Source: Takifugu bimaculatus
Taxonomy: Eukaryota > Chordata > Actinopteri > Tetraodontiformes > Tetraodontidae
Assembly (NCBI GenBank): GCA_004026145.2
Contig: CP034977.1
Span: forward strand, 4,200,984-4,264,983
Reading direction: 5' to 3'
DNA: 64,000 nucleotides
Of this stretch, positions 9,431 through 23,484 are shown one piece after another. Position 1 is the stretch's first letter, and each line of letters begins with the position of its first letter. The notes beneath the pieces were generated by a model. That model made no database searches. It was not told the DNA's origin and was given only the letters and a program-made list of their open reading frames with translations. A program made the position numbers and the translations under genes.

Positions 9431-11535
9431 ATGTCCACCAAACCTACCCAAGAGGCTTACAAGCGTTTGGTCAAAGGCTTGACTCAGCTGGACTTCAAAG
9501 ATTACTATGTTCCTAGTGAGCTGGCTCTGGTTGGTGATGCCTTCCCTTTGGCAATCAACAGCCAAGGCCAAGTCCTAATGGCTGCCTCCACCTATGGCCT
9601 TGGAAGGATAGTGGTCCTGGGTCATGAGGCCTGCTTGTCCGAATTTCCCAGTCTGGTAGAGAATGCGGTGAATTGGCTTAGAGGAGATGGATCTGCCAAC
9701 CTGTCTGTTGCAGTCCACCAAAATATTAAAGCGGCTGCTGACGAGCTCTGCCAATACAAGTTTACTGTGAAAGTTGTCGGGGGGTTTAGGAGTGATCTGG
9801 GGGTTGGTGTTTATGTGACAGATGCCTACAGCGTAGCAGCAGATCAGAAATCCCTGGTGACATTCATGAAGTCCGGAGGAGGAATCTTGATTGGGGGGCA
9901 GGCCTGGCATTGGTCTTCTAAAAACCCTGGGGTGGAGCCGTTGCTTAATTTTGATGGGAACAAGGTGTCTGGAGTAGCAGGGATCTACTTTACTGAGAAA
10001 TTCAGAAAAATGGAAACTCTGTCCATCTCCCCAGAGGTCCCATACTCCTGGATGTCTCTGAAGTGAGTGTATCACACATCTGAAGCCTTTAATCAGAAAA
10101 TCTCTCATTTTGCTGAAAAGTATCGCCTGCAGTTTTCCTTTTATCAGTGTCAATTCTTTTTTAAGATTTCTGTTGATCTAAACTGGTGGATATGCTCTCA
10201 ACGTCTGTTGAATTTGATCTCGTACAGACCGGCCAGGGACTTCAACGATGACCTGAATTTCTTGCTCAAAGGGGTTAAAGAGCTTGATGTTGGTTCACCA
10301 TCAACATTTTCTGAGATTCTTCCTCACGGCTCACTGGCCTTTCCCATTGGAACCACCGAGGACGGACGGCCATTTCTGGCAGGAGCCTACTATGGCCTGG
10401 GAAGAGTCCTCGTTATTTCTCACGAAGGATGTCTTAGCAATCAGGTACAGTTAATATTCGAAATTACATGAAATAATTATTAAGTTCTAGATATTCACTT
10501 CAACACAATCATATTTTATTGGGAAATACCGTAAACATCAGTAGTCTTTTATATATTTGATGTGATTCTATTAATGTGATTTACAAACTGCTGCCTTCCT
10601 GCTTTTAATCAAAGAACCTGTCCACCTTCTGGAGCAACGCCATCCGCTGGCTGGATCAAGGCCGGAATGGAGTCGTAGGCGTTGTGGAAAAACGCGCAGT
10701 CCCGGTTCTCAGCAAGTCAGGGTTTACGTGCGAGTACACAGACTTCCGAAAAGACCTGAGTGTTTATATGGGAATGGCATACAGTGATGCTCATGCAAAG
10801 GAGATCCAAGACTTTGTTGCTGAGGGAGGAGGCCTAGTGATTGGTGGACATGCCTGGTACTGGTCATACGGCGGAGGAAATGTAATGACAGAATTTCCAG
10901 GTATGACAATGCAAGTTCATTTTGGGAATCAAATTCACCACAATCCATAGGCTCAAACTTCTTTTGGGGAAACGTCTTTCCAGGAAACAAGATCCTGAAC
11001 AAAATGGGCCTGAGTCTTCTTGGCGATACAATTGATGGGGGCATTTACAAGGTCCCTGAATCCAGCCAAGCCATTGTGGACAACTACCATTTCCGCCACA
11101 TGTTATCCCAGTTTGCTGGTCACGTCTTGGAGGAAAAGGCACTCAGCCAGAGCCAGACAGAGTCTTTTCAAAAGCTGAGCAGCCACTGCGCCAACTTCTT
11201 GCAAATGAGAGCTTATGGCTGCTCGTCCTATATGCAGGTTTTGCTCGCACTCTATGACCTCATTGTGAAGGCAGGCGTGCCGCAGGTAGGTCGCCGAGCT
11301 AAAGCAGCCCAACGACAGGCTGCCGTTCAGAACGGTGACTGTAGTCATTGTGGTTGTAGGTGTCTGAAAGCAACCCGGTGAAGAGTCCCAAAGACCGCCT
11401 TCCTTCTGTTCATGGGCTCAGAAATGTACAAGGCCTTCCCTGATCCTGATGTTCTCCTGCCCCACCTCATCAAGGACATCCCAACCTTACCAGTGGTCAA
11501 CAGCCAGAGAATCAAGATTAATGTGGACACAGCAG
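9431..11535 (+). pseudogene. TCAF copy 2, truncated; exon 5 frameshift
   Basis: Exons are 9431-10062, 10228-10444, 10615-10900, 10984-11285 and 11360-11535. The first four are open and near-identical to copy 1. Exon 5 has 176 nt instead of 175 because of an extra base in CCGCCTTCCTTCTG near 11400. Exon 1 carries the FRKME variant. The unit belongs to the long class with an extra minisatellite module of about 104 bp, shared with units 6 and 10. Confidence 0.8.
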
Positions 11536-11540
11536 GTGAG

Positions 11541-12264
11541 ATTACACCCCAGGCACGCTGATAACCCTAACCCTGGTTAACCCTAACACTAACCCTAATC
11601 CTGGTTAACCCTAACCCTGGTTAACCCTAACCCTCACTTAAAGACATTACACCCCAGGCACGCTGATAACCCTAACCCTGGTTAACACTAACCCTAACCC
11701 TGGCTAACCCTAACCCTGGTTAACCCTAACCCTCACTTAAAGACATTACACCCCGGTCACGCTGATAACACTAACCCTGGTCAACCCTAACCCTGGTTAA
11801 CCCTAACCCTCACTTAAAGACATTACACCCCAGGCACGCTGATAACCCTAACCCTGGTTAACCCTAACACTAACCCTAACCCTGGTTAACCCTAACCCTG
11901 GTTAACCCTAACTTAAAGACATTACACCCCAGTCACGCTGATAACCCTAACCCTGGTTAACCCTAAACCTGGTTAACCCTAACCCTCACTTAAAGACATT
12001 ACACCCCAGGCACGCTGATAACCCTAACCCTGGTTAACCCTAAACCTGGTTAACCCTAACCCTCACTTAAAGACATTACACCCCAGGCACGCTGATAACC
12101 CTAACCCTGGTTGACCCTAACACTAACCCTAACCCTGGTTAACCCTAACCCTCACTTAAAGACATTACACCCCAGTCACGCTGATAACACTAACCCTGGT
12201 TAACCCTAACCCTGGTTAACCCTAACCCTAACTTAAAGACATTACACCCCAGTCACGCTGATAA
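11541..12264. repeat. Minisatellite block of unit 2 (long form)
   Basis: It has the same structure as in unit 1 plus one additional module containing CACTAACCCTAATCCTGG directly after the TCAF junction. This module is the length marker shared with units 6 and 10. Confidence 0.93.
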
Positions 12265-13303
12265 GCCGCTTGAGTTTTTATGGCAAAAACGTGCCGAATA
12301 TTGGCAACAATCATCCCGCTTTGGTCTATATTTCTTTCTTTTTTGTTTTCTTTAATATTAATAAGGATACAATGTTATGCAGAGGTGTACTTATAACAAT
12401 TTCATAGACAAATGAGTGTGATTACACTGTCCAATGTTCCAGGTTTTTCCCTGAGGAATTTATATGAATAAATGAATAATGTGATTGCTCATGTGACTTT
12501 AATTTTAGCAAGCAGTGAAGATGTAAAAAATGATTATAGACAGTTTTGAAATAAATGTTTACCTGCTGTTCTTTTCTGCTTGGTGATCTGCTAACCAACT
12601 GGGTTACTCTGTAGTAGCAAGACTGCACGATATTGAGTGGATAATACGTAAAGAAAATATGGCAACAAAGTGACATTCGGTATTATTGAATGGATTTGAA
12701 GTCCTGTGATTGCAACTCTAAGTTGAATTTAAACAATTTATTTAGTTATAGATGTATAACAATAACGGTGTGAATGTGTTGAGTTTAGGAACAATTGGCT
12801 GAAATATAAGTAGATATAATTTATTTTATTGTGTGGATCTCAATTATTTCTGTCCAGATATTTAATACTTTTCTTTCAATTTTGCTGAGATAACTGATGA
12901 ATATAAATCAGTTTCAGCTAAATAATCAGTTAATCATCTTTCCCCAGATATTTAGTAAATCTTAATTACTTTTATTCAGATAACTAGTAAACATAAATCA
13001 ATTTTCCTTGTGAAAGTGATTTGTGTTTGCTTAATATTTCCTGGGTATATAACTCATCATTTTGGCTACTATTAATAAATCCAACACATTTTAACTATTG
13101 CATTCATTAACCTGCACTTGTTTTAGTTTAAATGTAGATAATTTACTCAATACTTTTTACTAAAAGTTGCAGTTATTAAAATCTACTCAATTATATTATG
13201 TGTCACTTTGTTGCCATAACTTTTTTAAGTAATCATTGGTCACAATTTTTAGAGTGTATTTAATGTTTTGTAATTACCCCTTTCAGATTTATCAACTTTC
13301 ACC

Positions 13304-15407
13304 ATGTCCACCAAACCTACCCAAGAGGCTTACAAGCGTTTGGTCAAAGGCTTGACTCAGCTGGACTTCAAAGATTACTATGTTCCTAGTGAGCTGGCTC
13401 TGGTTGGTGATGCCTTCCCTTTGGCAATCAACAGCCAAGGCCAAGTCCTAATGGCTGCCTCCACCTATGGCCTTGGAAGGATAGTGGTCCTGGGTCATGA
13501 GGCCTGCTTGTCCGAATTTCCCAGTCTGGTAGAGAATGCGGTGAATTGGCTTAGAGGAGATGGATCTGCCAACCTGTCTGTTGCAGTCCACCAAAATATT
13601 AAAGCGGCTGCTGACGAGCTCTGCCAATACAAGTTTACTGTGAAAGTTGTCGGGGGGTTTAGGAGTGATCTGGGGGTTGGTGTTTATGTGACAGATGCCT
13701 ACAGCGTAGCAGCAGATCAGAAATCCCTGGTGACATTCATGAAGTCCGGAGGAGGAATCTTGATTGGGGGGCAGGCCTGGCATTGGTCTTCTAAAAACCC
13801 TGGGGTGGAGCCGTTGCTTAATTTTGATGGGAACAAGGTGTCTGGAGTAGCAGGGATCTACTTTACTGAGAAATTCAGAAAAATGGAAACTCTGTCCATC
13901 TCCCCAGAGGTCCCATACTCCTGGATGTCTCTGAAGTGAGTGTATCACACATCTGAAGCCTTTAATCAGAAAATCTCTCATTTTGCTGAAAAGTATCGCC
14001 TGCAGTTTTCCTTTTATCAGTGTCAATTCTTTTTTAAGATTTCTGTTGATCTAAACTGGTGGATATGCTCTCAACGTCTGTTGAATTTGATCTCGTACAG
14101 ACCGGCCAGGGACTTCAACGATGACCTGAATTTCTTGCTCAAAGGGGTTAAAGAGCTTGATGTTGGTTCACCATCAACATTTTCTGAGATTCTTCCTCAC
14201 GGCTCACTGGCCTTTCCCATTGGAACCACCGAGGACGGACGGCCATTTCTGGCAGGAGCCTACTATGGCCTGGGAAGAGTCCTCGTTATTTCTCACGAAG
14301 GATGTCTTAGCAATCAGGTACAGTTAATATTCGAAATTACATGAAATAATTATTAAGTTCTAGATATTCACTTCAACACAATCATATTTTATTGGGAAAT
14401 ACCGTAAACATCAGTAGTCTTTTATATATTTGATGTGATTCTATTAATGTGATTTACAAACTGCTGCCTTCCTGCTTTTAATCAAAGAACCTGTCCACCT
14501 TCTGGAGCAACGCCATCCGCTGGCTGGATCAAGGCCGGAATGGAGTCGTAGGCGTTGTGGAAAAACGCGCAGTCCCGGTTCTCAGCAAGTCAGGGTTTAC
14601 GTGCGAGTACACAGACTTCCGAAAAGACCTGAGTGTTTATATGGGAATGGCATACAGTGATGCTCATGCAAAGGAGATCCAAGACTTTGTTGCTGAGGGA
14701 GGAGGCCTAGTGATTGGTGGACATGCCTGGTACTGGTCATACGGCGGAGGAAATGTAATGACAGAATTTCCAGGTATGACAATGCAAGTTCATTTTGGGA
14801 ATCAAATTCACCACAATCCATAGGCTCAAACTTCTTTTGGGGAAACGTCTTTCCAGGAAACAAGATCCTGAACAAAATGGGCCTGAGTCTTCTTGGCGAT
14901 ACAATTGATGGGGGCATTTACAAGGTCCCTGAATCCAGCCAAGCCATTGTGGACAACTACCATTTCCGCCACATGTTATCCCAGTTTGCTGGTCACGTCT
15001 TGGAGGAAAAGGCACTCAGCCAGAGCCAGACAGAGTCTTTTCAAAAGCTGAGCAGCCACTGCGCCAACTTCTTGCAAATGAGAGCTTATGGCTGCTCGTC
15101 CTATATGCAGGTTTTGCTCGCACTCTATGACCTCATTGTGAAGGCAGGCGTGCCGCAGGTAGGTCGCCGAGCTAAAGCAGCCCAACGACAGGCTGCCGTT
15201 CAGAACGGTGACTGTAGTCATTGTGGTTGTAGGTGTCTGAAAGCAACCCGGTGAAGAGTCCCAAAGACCGCTTCCTTCTGTTCATGGGCTCAGAAATGTA
15301 CAAGGCCTTCCCTGATCCTGATGTTCTCCTGCCCCACCTCATCAAGGACATCCCAACCTTACCAGTGGTCAACAGCCAGAGAATCAAGATTAATGTGGAC
15401 ACAGCAG
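13304..15407 (+). CDS. TCAF copy 3, truncated to coding exons 1-5 (open)
   Basis: Exons are 13304-13935, 14101-14317, 14488-14773, 14857-15158 and 15233-15407. All five are open with intact splice sites and the expected lengths (632, 217, 286, 302 and 175 nt). Exon 1 has FRKME, and exon 5 has RFLLF instead of RLLLF, a variant shared with copies 5 and 9. The C-terminal half is replaced by minisatellite. It is one of four truncated copies with no disabling change in the coding exons. Confidence 0.83.
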
Positions 15408-15412
15408 GTGAG

Positions 15413-16032
15413 ATTACACCCCAGGCACGCTGATAACCCTAACCCTGGTTAACACTAACCCTAACCCTGGCTAACCCTAACCCTGGTTAACCCTAACCCT
15501 CACTTAAAGACATTACACCCCGGTCAACGCTGATAACACTAACCCTGGTCAACCCTAACCCTGGTTAACCCTAACCCTCACTTAAAGACATTACACCCCA
15601 GGCACGCTGATAACCCTAACCCTGGTTAACCCTAACACTAACCCTAACCCTGGTTAACCCTAACCCTGGTTAACCCTAACTTAAAGACATTACACCCCAG
15701 TCACGCTGATAACCCTAACCCTGGTTAACCCTAAACCTGGTTAACCCTAACCCTCACTTAAAGACATTACACCCCAGGCACGCTGATAACCCTAACCCTG
15801 GTTAACCCTAAACCTGGTTAACCCTAACCCTCACTTAAAGACATTACACCCCAGGCACGCTGATAACCCTAACCCTGGTTGACCCTAACACTAACCCTAA
15901 CCCTGGTTAACCCTAACCCTCACTTAAAGACATTACACCCCAGTCACGCTGATAACACTAACCCTGGTTAACCCTAACCCTGGTTAACCCTAACCCTAAC
16001 TTAAAGACATTACACCCCAGTCACGCTGATAA
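15413..16032. repeat. Minisatellite block of unit 3
   Basis: It is the same length as the unit 1 block (620 bp) with the same order of modules, including the CCCGGTCAACGC variant. Confidence 0.93.
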
Positions 16033-17072
16033 GCCGCTTGAGTTTTTATGGCAAAAACGTGCCGAATATTGGCAACAATCATCCCGCTTTGGTCTATATT
16101 TCTTTCTTTTTTTGTTTTCTTTAATATTAATAAGGATACAATGTTATGCAGAGGTGTACTTATAACAATTTCATAGACAAATGAGTGTGATTACACTGTC
16201 CAATGTTCCAGGTTTTTCCCTGAGGAATTTATATGAATAAATGAATAATGTGATTGCTCATGTGACTTTAATTTTAGCAAGCAGTGAAGATGTAAAAAAT
16301 GATTATAGACAGTTTTGAAATAAATGTTTACCTGCTGTTCTTTTCTGCTTGGTGATCTGCTAACCAACTGGGTTACTCTGTAGTAGCAAGACTGCACGAT
16401 ATTGAGTGGATAATACGTAAAGAAAATATGGCAACAAAGTGACATTCGGTATTATTGAATGGATTTGAAGTCCTGTGATTGCAACTCTAAGTTGAATTTA
16501 AACAATTTATTTAGTTATAGATGTATAACAATAACGGTGTGAATGTGTTGAGTTTAGGAACAATTGGCTGAAATATAAGTAGATATAATTTATTTTATTG
16601 TGTGGATCTCAATTATTTCTGTCCAGATATTTAATACTTTTCTTTCAATTTTGCTGAGATAACTGATGAATATAAATCAGTTTCAGCTAAATAATCAGTT
16701 AATCATCTTTCCCCAGATATTTAGTAAATCTTAATTACTTTTATTCAGATAACTAGTAAACATAAATCAATTTTCCTTGTGAAAGTGATTTGTGTTTGCT
16801 TAATATTTCCTGGGTATATAACTCATCATTTTGGCTACTATTAATAAATCCAACACATTTTAACTATTGCATTCATTAACCTGCACTTGTTTTAGTTTAA
16901 ATGTAGATAATTTACTCAATACTTTTTACTAAAAGTTGCAGTTATTAAAATCTACTCAATTATATTATGTGTCACTTTGTTGCCATAACTTTTTTAAGTA
17001 ATCATTGGTCACAATTTTTAGAGTGTATTTAATGTTTTGTAATTACCCCTTTCAGATTTATCAACTTTCACC

Positions 17073-19177
17073 ATGTCCACCAAACCTACCCAAGAGGCTT
17101 ACAAGCGTTTGGTCAAAGGCTTGACTCAGCTGGACTTCAAAGATTACTATGTTCCTAGTGAGCTGGCTCTGGTTGGTGATGCCTTCCCTTTGGCAATCAA
17201 CAGCCAAGGCCAAGTCCTAATGGCTGCCTCCACCTATGGCCTTGGAAGGATAGTGGTCCTGGGTCATGAGGCCTGCTTGTCCGAATTTCCCAGTCTGGTA
17301 GAGAATGCGGTGAATTGGCTTAGAGGAGATGGATCTGCCAACCTGTCTGTTGCAGTCCACCAAAATATTAAAGCGGCTGCTGACGAGCTCTGCCAATACA
17401 AGTTTACTGTGAAAGTTGTCGGGGGGTTTAGGAGTGATCTGGGGGTTGGTGTTTATGTGACAGATGCCTACAGCGTAGCAGCAGATCAGAAATCCCTGGT
17501 GACATTCATGAAGTCCGGAGGAGGAATCTTGATTGGGGGGCAGGCCTGGCATTGGTCTTCTAAAAACCCTGGGGTGGAGCCGTTGCTTAATTTTGATGGG
17601 AACAAGGTGTCTGGAGTAGCAGGGATCTACTTTACTGAGAAATTCAGTGAAAATGGAAACTCTGTCCATCTCCCCAGAGGTCCCATACTCCTGGATGTCT
17701 CTGAAGTGAGTGTATCACACATCTGAAGCCTTTAATCAGAAAATCTCTCATTTTGCTGAAAAGTATCGCCTGCAGTTTTCCTTTTATCAGTGTCAATTCT
17801 TTTTTAAGATTTCTGTTGATCTAAACTGGTGGATATGCTCTCAACGTCTGTTGAATTTGATCTCGTACAGACCGGCCAGGGACTTCAACGATGACCTGAA
17901 TTTCTTGCTCAAAGGGGTTAAAGAGCTTGATGTTGGTTCACCATCAACATTTTCTGAGATTCTTCCTCACGGCTCACTGGCCTTTCCCATTGGAACCACC
18001 GAGGACGGACGGCCATTTCTGGCAGGAGCCTACTATGGCCTGGGAAGAGTCCTCGTTATTTCTCACGAAGGATGTCTTAGCAATCAGGTACAGTTAATAT
18101 TCGAAATTACATGAAATAATTATTAAGTTCTAGATATTCACTTCAACACAATCATATTTTATTGGGAAATACCGTAAACATCAGTAGTCTTTTATATATT
18201 TGATGTGATTCTATTAATGTGATTTACAAACTGCTGCCTTCCTGCTTTTAATCAAAGAACCTGTCCACCTTCTGGAGCAACGCCATCCGCTGGCTGGATC
18301 AAGGCCGGAATGGAGTCGTAGGCGTTGTGGAAAAACGCGCAGTCCCGGTTCTCAGCAAGTCAGGGTTTACGTGCGAGTACACAGACTTCCGAAAAGACCT
18401 GAGTGTTTATATGGGAATGGCATACAGTGATGCTCATGCAAAGGAGATCCAAGACTTTGTTGCTGAGGGAGGAGGCCTAGTGATTGGTGGACATGCCTGG
18501 TACTGGTCATACGGCGGAGGAAATGTAATGACAGAATTTCCAGGTATGACAATGCAAGTTCATTTTGGGAATCAAATTCACCACAATCCATAGGCTCAAA
18601 CTTCTTTTGGGGAAACGTCTTTCCAGGAAACAAGATCCTGAACAAAATGGGCCTGAGTCTTCTTGGCGATACAATTGATGGGGGCATTTACAAGGTCCCT
18701 GAATCCAGCCAAGCCATTGTGGACAACTACCATTTCCGCCACATGTTATCCCAGTTTGCTGGTCACGTCTTGGAGGAAAAGGCACTCAGCCAGAGCCAGA
18801 CAGAGTCTTTTCAAAAGCTGAGCAGCCACTGCGCCAACTTCTTGCAAATGAGAGCTTATGGCTGCTCGTCCTATATGCAGGTTTTGCTCGCACTCTATGA
18901 CCTCATTGTGAAGGCAGGCGTGCCGCAGGTAGGTCGCCGAGCTAAAGCAGCCCAACGACAGGCTGCCGTTCAGAACGGTGACTGTAGTCATTGTGGTTGT
19001 AGGTGTCTGAAAGCAACCCGGTGAAGAGTCCCAAAGACCGCCTCCTTCTGTTCATGGGCTCAGAAATGTACAAGGCCTTCCCTGATCCTGATGTTCTCCT
19101 GCCCCACCTCATCAAGGACATCCCAACCTTACCAGTGGTCAACAGCCAGAGAATCAAGATTAATGTGGACACAGCAG
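17073..19177 (+). pseudogene. TCAF copy 4, truncated; exon 1 frameshift
   Basis: Exons are 17073-17705, 17871-18087, 18258-18543, 18627-18928 and 19003-19177. Exon 1 has one extra A (TGAAAATGG for TGAAATGG, near 17650), which shifts the last 20 or so codons to FSENGNSVHLPRG. The remaining exons are open. Apart from the indel this copy has the FSE variant, like copies 1, 8 and 11. Confidence 0.8.
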
Positions 19178-19182
19178 GTGAG

Positions 19183-19802
19183 ATTACACCCCAGGCACGC
19201 TGATAACCCTAACCCTGGTTAACACTAACCCTAACCCTGGCTAACCCTAACCCTGGTTAACCCTAACCCTCACTTAAAGACATTACACCCCGGTCACGCT
19301 GATAACACTAACCCTGGTCAACCCTAACCCTGGTTAACCCTAACCCTCACTTAAAGACATTACACCCCAGGCACGCTGATAACCCTAACCCTGGTTAACC
19401 CTAACACTAACCCTAACCCTGGTTAACCCTAACCCTGGTTAACCCTAACTTAAAGACATTACACCCCAGTCACGCTGATAACCCTAACCCTGGTTAACCC
19501 TAAACCTGGTTAACCCTAACCCTCACTTAAAGACATTACACCCCCAGGCACGCTGATAACCCTAACCCTGGTTAACCCTAAACCTGGTTAACCCTAACCC
19601 TCACTTAAAGACATTACACCCCAGGCACGCTGATAACCCTAACCCTGGTTGACCCTAACACTAACCCTAACCCTGGTTAACCCTAACCCTCACTTAAAGA
19701 CATTACACCCCAGTCACGCTGATAACACTAACCCTGGTTAACCCTAACCCTGGTTAACCCTAACCCTAACTTAAAGACATTACACCCCAGTCACGCTGAT
19801 AA
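19183..19802. repeat. Minisatellite block of unit 4
   Basis: A 620-bp block with the standard module order and one extra C in a CCCCC run near 19541. Confidence 0.93.
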
Positions 19803-20842
19803 GCCGCTTGAGTTTTTATGGCAAAAACGTGCCGAATATTGGCAACAATCATCCCGCTTTGGTCTATATTTCTTTCTTTTTTTGTTTTCTTTAATATTAA
19901 TAAGGATACAATGTTATGCAGAGGTGTACTTATAACAATTTCATAGACAAATGAGTGTGATTACACTGTCCAATGTTCCAGGTTTTTCCCTGAGGAATTT
20001 ATATGAATAAATGAATAATGTGATTGCTCATGTGACTTTAATTTTAGCAAGCAGTGAAGATGTAAAAAATGATTATAGACAGTTTTGAAATAAATGTTTA
20101 CCTGCTGTTCTTTTCTGCTTGGTGATCTGCTAACCAACTGGGTTACTCTGTAGTAGCAAGACTGCACGATATTGAGTGGATAATACGTAAAGAAAATATG
20201 GCAACAAAGTGACATTCGGTATTATTGAATGGATTTGAAGTCCTGTGATTGCAACTCTAAGTTGAATTTAAACAATTTATTTAGTTATAGATGTATAACA
20301 ATAACGGTGTGAATGTGTTGAGTTTAGGAACAATTGGCTGAAATATAAGTAGATATAATTTATTTTATTGTGTGGATCTCAATTATTTCTGTCCAGATAT
20401 TTAATACTTTTCTTTCAATTTTGCTGAGATAACTGATGAATATAAATCAGTTTCAGCTAAATAATCAGTTAATCATCTTTCCCCAGATATTTAGTAAATC
20501 TTAATTACTTTTATTCAGATAACTAGTAAACATAAATCAATTTTCCTTGTGAAAGTGATTTGTGTTTGCTTAATATTTCCTGGGTATATAACTCATCATT
20601 TTGGCTACTATTAATAAATCCAACACATTTTAACTATTGCATTCATTAACCTGCACTTGTTTTAGTTTAAATGTAGATAATTTACTCAATACTTTTTACT
20701 AAAAGTTGCAGTTATTAAAATCTACTCAATTATATTATGTGTCACTTTGTTGCCATAACTTTTTTAAGTAATCATTGGTCACAATTTTTAGAGTGTATTT
20801 AATGTTTTGTAATTACCCCTTTCAGATTTATCAACTTTCACC

Positions 20843-22946
20843 ATGTCCACCAAACCTACCCAAGAGGCTTACAAGCGTTTGGTCAAAGGCTTGACTCAGC
20901 TGGACTTCAAAGATTACTATGTTCCTAGTGAGCTGGCTCTGGTTGGTGATGCCTTCCCTTTGGCAATCAACAGCCAAGGCCAAGTCCTAATGGCTGCCTC
21001 CACCTATGGCCTTGGAAGGATAGTGGTCCTGGGTCATGAGGCCTGCTTGTCCGAATTTCCCAGTCTGGTAGAGAATGCGGTGAATTGGCTTAGAGGAGAT
21101 GGATCTGCCAACCTGTCTGTTGCAGTCCACCAAAATATTAAAGCGGCTGCTGACGAGCTCTGCCAATACAAGTTTACTGTGAAAGTTGTCGGGGGGTTTA
21201 GGAGTGATCTGGGGGTTGGTGTTTATGTGACAGATGCCTACAGCGTAGCAGCAGATCAGAAATCCCTGGTGACATTCATGAAGTCCGGAGGAGGAATCTT
21301 GATTGGGGGGCAGGCCTGGCATTGGTCTTCTAAAAACCCTGGGGTGGAGCCGTTGCTTAATTTTGATGGGAACAAGGTGTCTGGAGTAGCAGGGATCTAC
21401 TTTACTGAGAAATTCAGAAAAATGGAAACTCTGTCCATCTCCCCAGAGGTCCCATACTCCTGGATGTCTCTGAAGTGAGTGTATCACACATCTGAAGCCT
21501 TTAATCAGAAAATCTCTCATTTTGCTGAAAAGTATCGCCTGCAGTTTTCCTTTTATCAGTGTCAATTCTTTTTTAAGATTTCTGTTGATCTAAACTGGTG
21601 GATATGCTCTCAACGTCTGTTGAATTTGATCTCGTACAGACCGGCCAGGGACTTCAACGATGACCTGAATTTCTTGCTCAAAGGGGTTAAAGAGCTTGAT
21701 GTTGGTTCACCATCAACATTTTCTGAGATTCTTCCTCACGGCTCACTGGCCTTTCCCATTGGAACCACCGAGGACGGACGGCCATTTCTGGCAGGAGCCT
21801 ACTATGGCCTGGGAAGAGTCCTCGTTATTTCTCACGAAGGATGTCTTAGCAATCAGGTACAGTTAATATTCGAAATTACATGAAATAATTATTAAGTTCT
21901 AGATATTCACTTCAACACAATCATATTTTATTGGGAAATACCGTAAACATCAGTAGTCTTTTATATATTTGATGTGATTCTATTAATGTGATTTACAAAC
22001 TGCTGCCTTCCTGCTTTTAATCAAAGAACCTGTCCACCTTCTGGAGCAACGCCATCCGCTGGCTGGATCAAGGCCGGAATGGAGTCGTAGGCGTTGTGGA
22101 AAAACGCGCAGTCCCGGTTCTCAGCAAGTCAGGGTTTACGTGCGAGTACACAGACTTCCGAAAAGACCTGAGTGTTTATATGGGAATGGCATACAGTGAT
22201 GCTCATGCAAAGGAGATCCAAGACTTTGTTGCTGAGGGAGGAGGCCTAGTGATTGGTGGACATGCCTGGTACTGGTCATACGGCGGAGGAAATGTAATGA
22301 CAGAATTTCCAGGTATGACAATGCAAGTTCATTTTGGGAATCAAATTCACCACAATCCATAGGCTCAAACTTCTTTTGGGGAAACGTCTTTCCAGGAAAC
22401 AAGATCCTGAACAAAATGGGCCTGAGTCTGCTTGGCGATACAATTGATGGGGGCATTTACAAGGTCCCTGAATCCAGCCAAGCCATTGTGGACAACTACC
22501 ATTTCCGCCACATGTTATCCCAGTTTGCTGGTCACGTCTTGGAGGAAAAGGCACTCAGCCAGAGCCAGACAGAGTCTTTTCAAAAGCTGAGCAGCCACTG
22601 CGCCAACTTCTTGCAAATGAGAGCTTATGGCTGCTCGTCCTATATGCAGGTTTTGCTCGCACTCTATGACCTCATTGTGAAGGCAGGCGTGCCGCAGGTA
22701 GGTCGCCGAGCTAAGCAGCCCAACGACAGGCTGCCGTTCAGAACGGTGACTGTAGTCATTGTGGTTGTAGGTGTCTGAAAGCAACCCGGTGAAGAGTCCC
22801 AAAGACCGCTTCCTTCTGTTCATGGGCTCAGAAATGTACAAGGGCCTTCCCTGATCCTGATGTTCTCCTGCCCCACCTCATCAAGGACATCCCAACCTTA
22901 CCAGTGGTCAACAGCCAGAGAATCAAGATTAATGTGGACACAGCAG
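20843..22946 (+). pseudogene. TCAF copy 5, truncated; exon 5 frameshift
   Basis: Exons are 20843-21474, 21640-21856, 22027-22312, 22396-22697 and 22771-22946. Exons 1-4 are open. Exon 5 has an extra G (ACAAGGGCCTTCC, near 22840), and the preceding intron lacks one A. Exon 4 has CTG rather than CTT in SLLGD, a silent marker otherwise seen only in copy 11. Exon 5 carries RFLLF. The unit is of the short class, like unit 9. Confidence 0.8.
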
Positions 22947-22951
22947 GTGAG

Positions 22952-23484
22952 ATTACACCCCAGGCACGCTGATAACCCTAACCCCTGGTTAACACTAACC
23001 TAACCACCTGGCTAACCCTAACCCTGTTAACCCTAACCCTCACTTAAAGACATTACAAAACCCCAGGCACGCTGATAACCCTAACCCTGGTTAACCCTAA
23101 ACCTAACCCTGGTTAACCCTACCCTGGTTAACCCTAACTAAAAGACATTACACCCAGGTCACGCTGATAACCCTAACCCTGGTTAACCTAAACCTGGTTA
23201 ACCCACCCTCACTTAAAGACATTACACCCCAGGCACGCTGATAACCCTAACCTGGTTAACCCTAAACCTGGTTAACCCTAACCCTCACTTAAAGACATTA
23301 CACCCCAGGCACGCTGATAACCCTAACCCTGGTTGACCCTAACACTAACCCTAACCCTGGTTAACCCTAACCCTCACTTAAAGACATTACACCCAGTCAC
23401 GCTGATAACACTAACCCTGGTTACCCTAACCCTGGTTAACCCTAACCCTAACTTAAAGACATTACACCCCAGTCACGCTGATAA
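22952..23484. repeat. Minisatellite block of unit 5 (short form, many indels)
   Basis: The module containing CCCGGTCACGC is missing, as in unit 9. The block also has an unusual density of single-base gains and losses (for example ATTACAAAACCCC and CTAACCACCTGG), which suggests uncorrected read errors. Confidence 0.9.
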
